NCBI GenBank assembly: GCA_030654395.1
Contig: JAURXM010000079.1
Location: 1 to 43,757 of the forward strand
Direction: 5' to 3'
DNA: 43,757 bases
Origin: Aquabacterium sp.
Lineage (GTDB): Bacteria; Pseudomonadota; Gammaproteobacteria; Burkholderiales; Burkholderiaceae_C
Numbering within the stretch: the stretch's first letter is position 1; every line of letters starts with the position of its first letter. Position numbers and translations under genes: made by a program. This document shows, one piece after another, positions 15,838 to 30,956 of this stretch. The notes beneath the pieces are model-generated. The model did no database searches and was not told where the DNA came from. It saw nothing but the letters and a program-made list of their open reading frames with translations.

Positions 15838-18534
15838 ATGAGCAAAGCCCTGGTCATTGCAGAAAAACCTTCGGTTGCCCAAGACATCGTGCGCGCATTG
15901 ACGCCGGTGGATGGCAAGTTTGAGAAACATGACGACTACTTTGAGAGCGATCACTACGTGGTCAGCTCCGCTGTGGGTCACTTGGTGGAGATCAAAGCCC
16001 CAGACGAGTTCGATGTCAAACGAGGCAAGTGGAGTTTCGCCAACTTACCCGTCATCCCGCCGTACTTTGATCTTGGTCCCATCGACAAGAGCAAAGGGCG
16101 GCTGAACGCCTTGGTCAAGCTGATCAAGCGCAAGGACGTCACGTCCCTGATCAACGCCTGTGACGCGGGGCGCGAAGGTGAGCTGATCTTCCGCTTGATT
16201 GCGCAGTACGCGCAGGACAGCACCGCCACGACCAAAGCCAAGGGGCTGGGTAAGGGCGTGAGCCGCTTGTGGCTGCAGAGCATGACGCCGCAAGCCATCC
16301 GCGATGGCTTTGACAAACTGCGCAGCGACGAGCAGATGCAGCCGCTGGCCAACGCCGCACGTTGCCGCTCTGAGGCCGATTGGCTGGTGGGCATCAACGG
16401 CACGCGGGCCATGACGGCGTTCAATTCGCGCGATGGTGGCTTCTTCCTGACTACGGTGGGCCGGGTGCAGACCCCGACTTTGTCGATCGTGGTGGAGCGC
16501 GAAGAAAAAATCCGCAAACACGTGTTCCGTGATTATTGGGAAGTGCGCGGCACTTTTGGCGCCGATGCAGGCAGCTACGACGGCAAGTGGTTTGACCCGA
16601 GCTTCAAAAAGGCCCCCAAGGGCACGCTAGAGGGCTCTGCTGAGGCCGAGTTCAAGGCGGACCGGGTTTGGTCGGCGGCGCAGGCCCAGGCCATTGCGGA
16701 TGCCGTGCAAGGTAAAGCTGGCACCGTGACAGAAGAGGCCAAGCCCAGCACGCAGGCCAGCCCGCTGCTGTATGACTTGACGACGCTGCAGCGAGAGGCC
16801 AACTCGCGCTTTGGTTTTTCTGCCAAGACCACACTGGGTTTGGCCCAAGCCTTGTATGAAAAACACAAGGTGCTGACCTATCCACGTACTGATTCGCGTG
16901 CTTTGCCTGAGGACTATGTCCCCGTGGTCCACGAGACCATGAACATGATCGCCAATGAGGACATGCCGGGCCCTTTGCGTGAGCTGGCACAGCATGCACG
17001 CAAGGCCATCAAAGAGGGCTACATCAAGCCCAACAAGCGTGTGTTTGATAACGCCAAGGTGTCAGATCACTTTGCCATCATCCCCACGCTACAGGCCCCC
17101 AAGAGCCTGTCGGAGATCGAGGCCAAGCTTTACGACATGGTGGTCAAGCGCTTTATTGCTGTGTTCTACCCTTCTGCGGAGTTCATGGTCACGACCCGCA
17201 TCACCAAGGTGCCTGCAGCAGGCGCTGAGCACCACTTCCAGACCAACGGCAAGGTGCTGGTCAAGCCGGGCTGGCAAGCGGTGTATGGCAAGGAAGCGGC
17301 TGAGGATGGCGATGACACGACCTTGGTTGCAGTCCAGCCGGGCGAGCCGGTCACCAATGAGGATGTGGTCGTCAATGCTTTGAAGACCAAGCCACCTGCA
17401 CGCTACTCTGAAGCGACGCTGCTGAGTGCCATGGAGGGCGCTGGCAAACTGATTGACGATGAAGAGTTCAAGGCCGCGATGCAGGAAAAGGGCTTGGGCA
17501 CACCAGCCACCCGCGCGCAGGTCATTGAAGGTTTGATTTTAGAGAAGTACATGTACCGCGATGGGCGCGAGTTGGTGCCCACGGCCAAGGCCTTCCAGCT
17601 GACCACGCTGTTGCGCGGCTTGGGTGTCGAGGACTTGACCAAGCCTGAGCTGACCGGCAACTGGGAATACCAGTTGAGCGAGATGGAGAAGGGCCGTCTG
17701 AGCCGCGAGGACTTCATGGCCGAGATCGCGCAGATGACCCAGCGCATCGTGCAAAAGGCCAAGGAGTACGACCGCGACACGATACCCGGTGACTACGCCA
17801 CTTTGGCCACACCGTGCCCCAACTGCGGTGGCGTGGTGAAAGAAAACTACCGACGCTTCACGTGCACAGGTAAGGGCAGCAACGAGGTCGAGGCTGGCGC
17901 GGGTTGTGGCTTCAGCATGACCAAAATCCCAGCTGGTCGCAGCTTTGAGTTGCCTGAAGTGGAGCAATTGCTGCGCGACCACAAGATTGGCCCGATTGAC
18001 GGCTTCAGATCCAAGGCGGGCTGGCCTTTTACGGCCGAGCTGAAATTGGTGGCTGACGAAGAGACCAAGAACTGGAAGATGGAGTTCGACTTTGGTGAAG
18101 ACGCCAAGAAGGGTGACGAAGCCGGAGAACCCGTTGATTTCAGCGCACAAACCAGCTTAGGCAAGTGCCCCAAGTGTGGCGGCGGGGTGTTTGAGCACGG
18201 TGCAAACTACGTGTGCGAACACGCTGTAGGGACGGCCACTTGCGACTTCAAGAGCGGCAAGATCATCCTGCAGCAACCGGTCATGCCTGAGCAGGTCACC
18301 AAGTTGCTTGAAACAGGTAAAACGGATCTGCTGGAAAACTTCGTGTCCAACAAGACGCGCCGCAAGTTCAAGGCGTTTTTGAGTTGGGATGCCAAGGCCG
18401 GTAAGGTGAGCTTTGAGTTTGAGCCCCGCGCCCCCCGTGCGGCTGGCAAAACAGCTGTTAAAACAGCGGTTAAAACGGCCGCCAAAAAAGTAGCCAAGAA
18501 GGCCGCATCGAAAGTGGCAGCCAAGGAGGCTTGA
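15838..18534 (+). CDS. topB: DNA topoisomerase III with H1-like C-terminal tail
   Basis: 898 aa. The N-terminal Toprim domain has LVIAEKPSVAQDI and CDAGREGELIF (Asp109, Glu113 and Glu115, the DAGREGE form common in TopB). The catalytic Tyr348 is in TYPRTDSRALPEDY. Two C-terminal zinc-ribbon-like modules follow (CPNCGG...CTGKG...GCGF and CPKCGGG...CEH...CDF). The last ~35 residues are a Lys/Ala repeat tail (TAVKTAVKTAAKKVAKKAAS). Type IA topoisomerase III passes single strands, removes negative supercoils and resolves precatenanes with RecQ-like helicases. The length exceeds E. coli TopB because of the zinc modules and tail. The start lacks a Shine-Dalgarno. It is divergent from the SET gene across the alternating tract. 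Confidence 0.96.
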   Translation: MSKALVIAEKPSVAQDIVRALTPVDGKFEKHDDYFESDHYVVSSAVGHLVEIKAPDEFDVKRGKWSFANLPVIPPYFDLGPIDKSKGRLNALVKLIKRKDVTSLINACDAGREGELIFRLIAQYAQDSTATTKAKGLGKGVSRLWLQSMTPQAIRDGFDKLRSDEQMQPLANAARCRSEADWLVGINGTRAMTAFNSRDGGFFLTTVGRVQTPTLSIVVEREEKIRKHVFRDYWEVRGTFGADAGSYDGKWFDPSFKKAPKGTLEGSAEAEFKADRVWSAAQAQAIADAVQGKAGTVTEEAKPSTQASPLLYDLTTLQREANSRFGFSAKTTLGLAQALYEKHKVLTYPRTDSRALPEDYVPVVHETMNMIANEDMPGPLRELAQHARKAIKEGYIKPNKRVFDNAKVSDHFAIIPTLQAPKSLSEIEAKLYDMVVKRFIAVFYPSAEFMVTTRITKVPAAGAEHHFQTNGKVLVKPGWQAVYGKEAAEDGDDTTLVAVQPGEPVTNEDVVVNALKTKPPARYSEATLLSAMEGAGKLIDDEEFKAAMQEKGLGTPATRAQVIEGLILEKYMYRDGRELVPTAKAFQLTTLLRGLGVEDLTKPELTGNWEYQLSEMEKGRLSREDFMAEIAQMTQRIVQKAKEYDRDTIPGDYATLATPCPNCGGVVKENYRRFTCTGKGSNEVEAGAGCGFSMTKIPAGRSFELPEVEQLLRDHKIGPIDGFRSKAGWPFTAELKLVADEETKNWKMEFDFGEDAKKGDEAGEPVDFSAQTSLGKCPKCGGGVFEHGANYVCEHAVGTATCDFKSGKIILQQPVMPEQVTKLLETGKTDLLENFVSNKTRRKFKAFLSWDAKAGKVSFEFEPRAPRAAGKTAVKTAVKTAAKKVAKKAASKVAAKEA

Positions 18535-18591
18535 TCGACCTTGTTCTGCGTGGTTTGTCGCATTTGAAGTTGTGGTTTGAAGTTGTTGGTG

Positions 18592-19653
18592 ATGCAGTTG
18601 AGTTTGAAGATAAGAATGGGAATGGCCTTGCTTGCCACCCTTGGTTTTGTGACGGCATGCCATGCCGATATATCGATCAAGGGGGCGGGGGCCACTTACC
18701 CGTCTCGTGTTTATGAGCGCTGGACAAAGCGTTTTGCCGAGTTGAACCCTGGTTTGGCTGTGTCCTACAGCCCGACGGGGTCAGGCGATGGCATCAAGCA
18801 GATCAAAGCGCGTGCGGTGCAGTTTGGGGGGACGGACAACCCTTTGACGGCGAAGCAGTTGAGTGACAACCATCTGGTTCAGATTCCCATGTTGGTCGGG
18901 GGGCTGGTGCCTGTCATCAACGTGCCCAGCGTGGGTGGCAATCAACTGGTGTTGAGCGGGCGGGTTCTGGCCGACATCATGCGCGGTGATGTGCCGCGTT
19001 GGGATGACGCCCGTATCGCTGCACTCAACCCAAGCGTGAAGCTGCCAGCGTTGGCTGTGGCGCGCATCGTGCGTGAGGATGCCTCAGGTTCTACGGAGAT
19101 TTGGCTGCGCTATCTGGCCGCGTCTTCGGCACCCTTTGCGGCGGCTGTGCCCGTTAGCCAGAAACCTGTGTGGCCTGGGATGCCGATGGCTGCCAAGGGC
19201 AATGATGGCGTGGCCGCTTTGCTGAAAGCCACGCCGGGCGGCATCACCTATGTGTCGTATGACCGGGTGCTCAAGGACAAGCTGATCGGCGTGCGCTTGA
19301 TCGGTCATGCAGGGGCGCCGATCGCCGCATCCGAGGACGCCTTTCGTGCTGCCATCACCGCATCCGATATGTATAAAAAGGGCGACGATGAGGCCAGCTT
19401 GTTGCGCATGCCTCAACCCGGGGCTTGGCCTGTGACAGCCACCAGTTTCATGTTGCTGGATGCCACGCCGAAGGATTTCGCCTCGACTGAGTGGGCTGCT
19501 CGGTTTGTTTATTGGTGCTTCATGCACGGTGATGAACTGACCCAGCACACCGGCTTCGCGCCTTTGCCCTCGCGGGTGCAGGCGCGACTGGCCGGTCGCT
19601 TGCTTCAAGTGCGCGGGCCAAGTGGGCAGATGCCCGCTTTCATGGGCCGTTAA
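18592..19653 (+). CDS. PstS-like periplasmic phosphate-binding protein, orphan
   Basis: 353 aa from ATG 18592; TTG 18577 and ATG 18616 are alternatives. A signal peptide (MGMALLATLGFVTACHA) is followed by ISIKGAGATYPSRVYERWTK, YSPTGSGDGIKQI and VQFGGTDNPLTAKQL, which are the PstS phosphate-site motifs (AGATxPxxxY, SGxG, FGxxD), then REDASGSTEIW. These proteins deliver phosphate to the PstCAB importer. No pstCAB, phoU or phoBR lies nearby, so it is an orphan copy that may assist another transporter or bind another oxyanion. The C-terminus (RVQARLAGRLLQVRGPSG) is slightly extended. It is followed by msrP after an 87-bp gap. Confidence 0.85.
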   Translation: MQLSLKIRMGMALLATLGFVTACHADISIKGAGATYPSRVYERWTKRFAELNPGLAVSYSPTGSGDGIKQIKARAVQFGGTDNPLTAKQLSDNHLVQIPMLVGGLVPVINVPSVGGNQLVLSGRVLADIMRGDVPRWDDARIAALNPSVKLPALAVARIVREDASGSTEIWLRYLAASSAPFAAAVPVSQKPVWPGMPMAAKGNDGVAALLKATPGGITYVSYDRVLKDKLIGVRLIGHAGAPIAASEDAFRAAITASDMYKKGDDEASLLRMPQPGAWPVTATSFMLLDATPKDFASTEWAARFVYWCFMHGDELTQHTGFAPLPSRVQARLAGRLLQVRGPSGQMPAFMGR

Positions 19654-19740
19654 GCCGTGGTTGGCATATGGGTGTAAGGTTTGCATGGTTTGATCGACCA
19701 AGATGCAGGATCCCCCCTTTGTTTGCCGCCGGAGCATGCC

Positions 19741-20724
19741 ATGTCATTTTTGAAAATGCAGTACCCCTCAGCCAGTGAGATCACGCCCGAGGCGATCTAC
19801 CGGGGGCGGCGTGCGTGGCTGAAAGAGGCCGCAGCACTAGGGGCCTTGGCTTCAGGGCTGGACGCCTCGGCGCAGGTCGCATCCTCAGTCAAGCGGCCCG
19901 GTAAATTGGCGGCATTGCAAACCGTGCGCAGCAGCGTGGTCGGTGCATACGCGGTGGACAAGCTCACCTCATATCAAGACGTGAGCAGCTACAACAACTT
20001 CTATGAGTTCGGCACAGGCAAGTCCGACCCAGCCGAGTACGCTCATACGCTCAAGACCCGCCCTTGGACATTGAGCATCGAGGGTGAAGTGGGCAAGCCT
20101 TTGAAGTTGGGCTTGGATGACTTGCTCAAACTGGCCCCGCTGGAAGAGCGCATTTACCGCATGCGTTGCGTGGAGGGCTGGTCCATGGTGATCCCATGGG
20201 TGGGTTATTCACTGTCGACGCTGATTCAGCGTGCTGATCCCAATAGCCGCGCCAAGTATGTGGAGTTTGTGAGCTTGGCTGACCCCAAGCAGATGCCCGG
20301 CGTGCGCTCCAGTGTGCTGGACTGGCCTTACGTGGAAAGCCTGCGAATCGACGAGGCCATGCACCCTTTGGCCATGATGGCCTTTGGTTTGTATGGCGAG
20401 GTCTTGCCGAATCAGAACGGTGCGCCTTTGCGTTTGGTGGTGCCTTGGAAGTACGGCTTCAAAAGTGCCAAGTCCATCGTCAAAATCCGCCTGACTGAAA
20501 AGCCCACTGTGCCCAGTTGGGTCAAGTCCAATTCGGCTGAATACGGCTACTTCTCGAATGTGAACCCGAAGGTCGATCACCCCCGCTGGAGCCAAGCCAC
20601 CGAGCGCCGTATTGGCGAGGGCGGCGGCATCTTCACGCCCCGCAAGGCGACCTTGATGTTCAATGGCTATGAGGCCCAAGTGGGGCAACTCTATGCGGGC
20701 ATGGACTTGGCGAAGAACTTCTGA
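19741..20724 (+). CDS. msrP: MsrP, periplasmic methionine-sulfoxide reductase catalytic subunit
   Basis: 327 aa from ATG 19741 (GGAG six bases upstream). The Tat signal [20 protein letters not shown] carries the twin arginine. The molybdopterin-ligating Cys143 is in [18 protein letters not shown], and the oxidoreductase fold continues through [20 protein letters not shown]. MsrP repairs oxidised methionines in periplasmic proteins using electrons from the quinone pool via MsrQ. The stop codon overlaps the msrQ start by one base (TGATG), so the two are tightly coupled. Length and motifs are normal. The preceding phosphate-binding gene may share the transcript. Confidence 0.95.
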   Translation: MSFLKMQYPSASEITPEAIYRGRRAWLKEAAALGALASGLDASAQVASSVKRPGKLAALQTVRSSVVGAYAVDKLTSYQDVSSYNNFYEFGTGKSDPAEYAHTLKTRPWTLSIEGEVGKPLKLGLDDLLKLAPLEERIYRMRCVEGWSMVIPWVGYSLSTLIQRADPNSRAKYVEFVSLADPKQMPGVRSSVLDWPYVESLRIDEAMHPLAMMAFGLYGEVLPNQNGAPLRLVVPWKYGFKSAKSIVKIRLTEKPTVPSWVKSNSAEYGYFSNVNPKVDHPRWSQATERRIGEGGGIFTPRKATLMFNGYEAQVGQLYAGMDLAKNF

Positions 20725-21356
20725 TGCTGATCTCAACTGTGAACCAATGGCTGCTGAAACCTTGGGTCAAACCGCTGTTGTGGTTGATTTGTGCGCTGCC
20801 CGTTTTGGCCTTATTTGTGGGCGCCTTGCAAGACACCCTCGGAGCCAATCCTGCTGAAGCCATCATCCAAGAAACCGGTGAGTGGACTTTGCGTTGGTTG
20901 TGGTTGACCTTGGCCATATCGCCCTTGAGGGACGTGGCCTCTTTGCCCGCCTTGCTGCGCTACAGACGTGCCTTGGGCGTGACCACCTTTGTCTACGGTT
21001 TGATGCACTTCTTGTCGTACGCGTGGTTGGACAAGGGCTTGGTGATCGATGACATCGTGCGGGATGTGCTCAAGCGCAATTTCATCTTGGTGGGTGTGCT
21101 GGCTTTGGGTCTGATGACACCACTGGCCTTGACCTCCTTCAACCGCGCCATCAAAGCGATGGGGGGCAAGCGGTGGCAGGCCTTGCACAAGTTGGTGTAT
21201 GCGGTGGCCTTGCTTGGTTTGCTGCACTTTTATTGGAAAAAATCGGCCAAGAATGATTTGAACGAAGTCATGGTCTATGCCGCGATCTTGGCTGTGTTGC
21301 TGGGCTGGCGCGTCATGCGCAAAGGTGGCGTGATGGGGATGCTGAGGGTGCGTTGA
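20724..21356 (+). CDS. msrQ: MsrQ, haem-binding membrane subunit
   Basis: 210 aa, six predicted membrane helices of the ferric-reductase-like type. Histidines for haem are in YGLMHFLSY, ALHKLVYAVALLGLLHFYW; the segment TGEWTLRWLWLTLAISPLRD is a family signature. It carries electrons from quinols (or flavin) through b-type haem to MsrP. Translationally coupled to msrP. The following AEC transporter gene begins at its stop codon, so the three may form one unit. Confidence 0.95.
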   Translation: MLISTVNQWLLKPWVKPLLWLICALPVLALFVGALQDTLGANPAEAIIQETGEWTLRWLWLTLAISPLRDVASLPALLRYRRALGVTTFVYGLMHFLSYAWLDKGLVIDDIVRDVLKRNFILVGVLALGLMTPLALTSFNRAIKAMGGKRWQALHKLVYAVALLGLLHFYWKKSAKNDLNEVMVYAAILAVLLGWRVMRKGGVMGMLRVR

Positions 21357-21358
21357 CC

Positions 21359-22327
21359 ATGGTGGCCATGCTGGACTTGTTGCTGTTGTTTGTGCCTTTT
21401 TTTGCCTTGGTGCTGATGGGTTGGGCGGCGACCCGGGTGCGGCTCGTGCCCATTGATGGCATTGGCACCATGAACAGTTTCGTGCTGTTTTTCGGTTTGT
21501 CAGCGATGGTGTTTCGCTTGTCAGCCAGTGGTGCATTGATGCAAAACGGCCTGCTGGGTTTGCTGCTGGCCTATGGTTTGGCCGGTACAGCGGTGACGGG
21601 CTTGGCCTTGATGTGGGGTGTGCGATCGGGCCTGATCCGGCGTGACAGTGGTTTGGTCGCTTTGGCGACGGCCTTTCCTAATACAGGCTTTTTGGGCCTG
21701 CCTTTGTTGATGGGTTTGTTGGGTCCTGAGGCCGCAGGGCCGATCGCGGCCACCTTGATCGTGGATGTGTTGCTGCTGAGTTCCCTGTGCTTGGCTTGGG
21801 CTCACCCTGGTCATGTGTCGATCAAAGGTGCATTGCGCAACCCTTTGTTGTGGGCCATGGGCTTGGGGATGGGGCTGTGGTGGTCAGGCTGGCACTTGCC
21901 CCATGCCGTGGATGAGACGGTGCGGCTGCTGAGCCTGTCGGCCACGCCCACGGCCTTGTTCACGCTGGGGGCCATCTTGGCACGCTCGCAAATGCAGTCA
22001 TCCATGCAAGCTCAGGTGTCCACCCCGCAAGGTGCGGCGGCGGCGCCTTCGGTTTGGACGCCAGTGCTGCTCAAGCTGGTTGTGCACCCTTGGTTGGTGT
22101 GTGGCGCGGGCTGGGTGTTGGTGCAGTCGGGCGTTGAGTTGCCCCCAGCCGGTTTGCTGGCCATGATCTTGGCGGCTGCGCTACCGTCGGCCAGCAATGT
22201 GTCCATGTTGGCCGAGCGTGAGGGGGCCAACACGGCGCTGGTCGCTCGCATCATTTTATGGACCACAGCCAGTGCCTTGTTGACTGTGACCTTGTGGGCT
22301 CATGCGATGGGCGTGCAACCCAGGTAG
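21359..22327 (+). CDS. AEC-family (auxin efflux carrier-like) transporter
   Basis: 322 aa from ATG 21359, three bases after the msrQ stop; an in-frame TTG at 21353 is possible. About ten hydrophobic helices are arranged as two five-helix repeats: LLLLFVPFFALVLMGWAATR, MNSFVLFFGLSAMVFRLSAS, then LATAFPNTGFLGLPLLMGLL, whose FPNTGFLGLPL crossover motif is typical of AEC/PIN proteins. The second half has LPSASNVSMLAEREGANTAL, matching the second crossover region. Bacterial AEC proteins export or exchange small organic acids such as malonate or malate; the substrate is not readable here. It converges on uvrA with a 7-bp gap and no visible terminator. Confidence 0.88.
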   Translation: MVAMLDLLLLFVPFFALVLMGWAATRVRLVPIDGIGTMNSFVLFFGLSAMVFRLSASGALMQNGLLGLLLAYGLAGTAVTGLALMWGVRSGLIRRDSGLVALATAFPNTGFLGLPLLMGLLGPEAAGPIAATLIVDVLLLSSLCLAWAHPGHVSIKGALRNPLLWAMGLGMGLWWSGWHLPHAVDETVRLLSLSATPTALFTLGAILARSQMQSSMQAQVSTPQGAAAAPSVWTPVLLKLVVHPWLVCGAGWVLVQSGVELPPAGLLAMILAAALPSASNVSMLAEREGANTALVARIILWTTASALLTVTLWAHAMGVQPR

Positions 22328-22334
22328 TGCGCCA

Positions 22335-28250
<5,916 letters not shown>

Positions 28251-28415
28251 GGGACACCTTGCGCTGTCTCTGCTGCAGGAAGATGCCTGCAGCCAGTGGC
28301 CGGAACATTCTAGAGATACAAAGTACCCCATGCCGCATGGTGCGCAATTAATACAGGGCTGGAATTCGTGTCAACATGTCGCCCAATCTCTTTGTACCAA
28401 CTTAGCTGGCCCGTT

Positions 28416-28838
28416 ATGAACACCAAAAAAATCCTCATTGCCCTGCTCGTACTGCTTGGCTTGCCCACGCTGTATATGACTTTGGCGCTCAAGTGGAGCT
28501 ACTCAGACGGCGAACGCGCTGGTTGGGTGCAAAAACTCTCGCACAAGGGATGGATTTGCAAAACGTGGGAGGGGGAGCTGGCCTTGGTGTCTCAGCCGGG
28601 CGCACCGCTGGAGAAATTCACCTTTTCTGTGCGCGATGATGCTGTCGCAGAGGACATCAACAAGCACATCGGCAAGCGTGTGTCGCTGCACTACGAAGAA
28701 AAGATGGGCCTGCCATCAAGCTGCTTTGGCGACTCTCATTATTTCGTGACCAAGGTGACCCCAGTGGATGAGATCTCCTTGTCGCCGGGTGTCGTGGTTC
28801 ACGCGCAGCCGGCTGCATCCGCACCCTCAGCGCCCTGA
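28416..28838 (+). CDS. Small membrane-anchored conserved hypothetical protein
   Basis: 140 aa from ATG 28416. One N-terminal hydrophobic helix (KKILIALLVLLGLPTLYMTLAL) acts as a signal anchor, followed by WSYSDGERAGWVQKLSHKGW and CKTWEGELALVSQPG. This resembles a widespread small protein often mis-annotated as a 6-phosphogluconate dehydrogenase (signature SDGERAG...KGxxxKTxEGEL...LHYxE); no dehydrogenase domain is present. Two further cysteines and SHYFVTKV follow, and the tail is Ala/Ser/Pro rich. It is divergent from uvrA across 165 bp and converges on the universal stress gene. Function unknown. Confidence 0.7.
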   Translation: MNTKKILIALLVLLGLPTLYMTLALKWSYSDGERAGWVQKLSHKGWICKTWEGELALVSQPGAPLEKFTFSVRDDAVAEDINKHIGKRVSLHYEEKMGLPSSCFGDSHYFVTKVTPVDEISLSPGVVVHAQPAASAPSAP

Positions 28839-28852
28839 CGCGGCTGAGGGCT

Positions 28853-28874
28853 TGGTGCGCAACTTAGCGCACCA
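28853..28874. terminator. Hairpin between convergent genes
   Basis: TGGTGCGC (28853-28860), loop AACTTA, GCGCACCA (28867-28874) forms a perfect 8-bp stem over the 3' end of the universal stress gene and just after the convergent hypothetical gene. There is no T-run on either side, so termination is uncertain. Confidence 0.35.
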
Positions 28875-29286
28875 GCAGGATAGGTGCTTTGCTGCGTGCC
28901 AGCACCTGTGTCGCAACGGAGCCGGCGACCAAGTTCATCAAGGCGCCGTGACCGTGCGAGCCCATGATGATCAAATCGAACTTGCCCTTGTCGGCCATCT
29001 TGGCGATGACTTCAGCGGCATGGCCCGTTTTACCGACATAGGCTGTGGCCAAGTCATGTTTTGCCGTGAATTTGCGGATGGGCTTGAAGATGGCTTCGGC
29101 GGTGTCGTCGTAGTAGCTTCTAAGCTGCTCGGCGGAGAACATGGATGCCGCGTGTGTGGGGATCATCGGCACCACGGTCAGCACTGTGTAGGTGTGCGGT
29201 GAGATGAGCCACTCTTCGTGCGTAGCCAGCCATGCCAGCATGTGTTTGGTGTAGGCACTGCCATCGACGGGGAGCAAAATTTTCAT
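28864..29286 (-). CDS. Universal stress protein (UspA family)
   Basis: 140 aa from ATG 29286, chosen because AGAGG lies six bases upstream; ATG 29292 has none. It starts KILLPVDGSAYTKHMLAWL and carries the ATP-binding loop GSHGHGALMNLVAGSVATQV, followed by KAPILLVR: a single Usp domain of the nucleotide-binding kind. These proteins increase survival under starvation, oxidative or respiratory stress by unclear mechanisms. It overlaps the leader of its upstream neighbour: the metallophosphoesterase stop codon is two bases before this start, so the two genes are translated in series. Confidence 0.95.
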   Translation of the reverse strand: MKILLPVDGSAYTKHMLAWLATHEEWLISPHTYTVLTVVPMIPTHAASMFSAEQLRSYYDDTAEAIFKPIRKFTAKHDLATAYVGKTGHAAEVIAKMADKGKFDLIIMGSHGHGALMNLVAGSVATQVLARSKAPILLVR

Positions 29287-29288
29287 GG

Positions 29289-30173
29289 TCATCCTCTTTG
29301 AAGTTCGGTTTCAGTTTGCGGTTGAAGTTGGCGCTCAGTATTGATGTCAATCACAAAATGCGCAATGTATGTGGCTTGCTCGCCCTTGTTGGCGTAGCCA
29401 CGCGGGTTGGCCACCACGCGGCATGATTTGATCGGTGCCTCATGTTGCGCAGGGATGCGGTAGTCATTGAGACAGTGCAAATGACCATGCATCCACACAT
29501 CGGCCAATGGTAATAGCCTGCTCAAGTCATTGCAAAAGCCCGCTGTGCCAGGTGTGATGCCGTATCGGGGGTCGGCGCTGTGTAGGCTCGGCGCAAAATG
29601 GGTCACCACGACGGTGGGGCCATCAAAAGGCACGGCCAAGGCGTCTTCAAGCCAGGCTTGACACTGGATGGACAGGGCGCGCAGGTCCTCAGCCAGCATG
29701 GGCGCACCCTGCCTCAATGTGGTGTTTTTCCTGAGGTAGTGGTTGGCTGCACGATAGGCTTTGTCACGCTGTACCAAGGCTTTGCTCAGGTTTTGTTCTG
29801 ACTTGGCCAAGGCGTCGAAATCGCTCCACAGTGTGGTGCCAACGAAGCGCACGCCGCCAATCACCACGACCTCTTGGTCTAGCCAGGTGATACCCAAGCG
29901 GTCGCAGGTGCTGCGCAGTTTGGCGCAGGTGTCATCAAAGTCCAAGCCATCAAATTCGTGATTGCCAGGCACATAGAGCACCTGCCGCCATGGCGCATGG
30001 GGCTGCAAAGGCGAGAATCGCCCCAAGCCAAAGTCATCCGTTTGAAGCAGTGAGCCTGCTTGGTACGAGCCGATGTCTCCGGCCAATACCAACAGGTCAA
30101 CGTGTGCAGCGGCTTGAGGGGTGAAGTCCGGATACCGCTCTAGATGCAAGTCTGAAATGAGTTGAACGCGCAT
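29289..30173 (-). CDS. Calcineurin-like metallophosphoesterase
   Basis: 294 aa. The metal-binding motifs of the family appear in order: DLHLE (residues ~8-12), LAGDIG (~31-36), PGNHEFDGLDF (~68-78), VVTHFAPS (~190-197) and MHGHLH (~229-234). Such enzymes use a two-metal site to hydrolyse phosphomonoesters or phosphodiesters; the substrate is unknown. It is the middle gene of a minus-strand group with the YecA protein upstream (7-bp gap) and the universal stress gene downstream. No signal peptide, so cytoplasmic. Confidence 0.92.
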   Translation of the reverse strand: MRVQLISDLHLERYPDFTPQAAAHVDLLVLAGDIGSYQAGSLLQTDDFGLGRFSPLQPHAPWRQVLYVPGNHEFDGLDFDDTCAKLRSTCDRLGITWLDQEVVVIGGVRFVGTTLWSDFDALAKSEQNLSKALVQRDKAYRAANHYLRKNTTLRQGAPMLAEDLRALSIQCQAWLEDALAVPFDGPTVVVTHFAPSLHSADPRYGITPGTAGFCNDLSRLLPLADVWMHGHLHCLNDYRIPAQHEAPIKSCRVVANPRGYANKGEQATYIAHFVIDINTERQLQPQTETELQRG

Positions 30174-30180
30174 CCGTCAA

Positions 30181-30900
30181 TCAGTTGGCGCCGTGGCACT
30201 GCTTGTATTTGCGTCCGCTGCCGCAAGGGCACGGGTCATTGCGGCCCACTTTGGGTTGATCGCGCACCACGGTTTCGACCTTGTGGCCTTCGGCAATGCC
30301 GATCTGAGCCAAGTCAACCACGTCAAACACCAGTGCTTCGATGGCGGCATCCAGACTGTTGAGCGGGTGCTCATCATCCAAAGCCTTGGTCATGGCTTGC
30401 TGGGTTTCGTCTTGCTCAGGCAGGTGGCGCCAGATCGAGTCAAGCAGATCAGGCACGCCAGACAAGGCCGCTTCTTCCAGTTGTTGGAAGTTGGCCAAGG
30501 CCCATTCAAAGCCCGCGCACCAGTAACCCAAACCTTCGAGGGCATCTTTGCCTTGAACCGGTTTGCCGTTGTCGTCTTCGATCATCGGCACGATGGGGTC
30601 GAACCAGCCTTCGTCGAGGATGCCTCGCAGGATTTCTTCCTTACGGCGCATGATCAGGCTGATCAGTTTGTTGTGCTGTGCCTCGGTCCAACCTGGGATG
30701 CCGGCTTCGGGCATGCCTTCGGTGCCAAAAATAGGGGGGAGCCAGTCCTCAGGCTGCAACACCACAGGCTGAACAATCACACCGGCCAAGTAGCCATCCA
30801 AAATCACAGCGTCAACGGTTTCATATGGTGCAGGCACGGCGGCCAGCAGCAGGTCGATTTCGTTGATGTCAGCGTCGCTGAGCACAGGCTTGTTTTTCAT
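30181..30900 (-). CDS. YecA/UPF0149-family protein with SEC-C zinc motif
   Basis: 239 aa. The N-terminal UPF0149 domain includes [20 protein letters not shown] and [15 protein letters not shown]; the C-terminal SEC-C motif is [18 protein letters not shown], the zinc-binding module also found at the end of SecA. In E. coli, YecA binds ribosomes through this motif and associates with SecA-dependent quality control, so a translation or export link is possible. It lies between a truncated acyl-CoA synthetase-like gene and the metallophosphoesterase. Length and motifs are intact. Confidence 0.9.
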   Translation of the reverse strand: MKNKPVLSDADINEIDLLLAAVPAPYETVDAVILDGYLAGVIVQPVVLQPEDWLPPIFGTEGMPEAGIPGWTEAQHNKLISLIMRRKEEILRGILDEGWFDPIVPMIEDDNGKPVQGKDALEGLGYWCAGFEWALANFQQLEEAALSGVPDLLDSIWRHLPEQDETQQAMTKALDDEHPLNSLDAAIEALVFDVVDLAQIGIAEGHKVETVVRDQPKVGRNDPCPCGSGRKYKQCHGAN

Positions 30901-30956
30901 CTTGGGTCATCCCGGGCGTCAAAAACCGTATTGTGCCGGGAATGTATTATTTGTGG

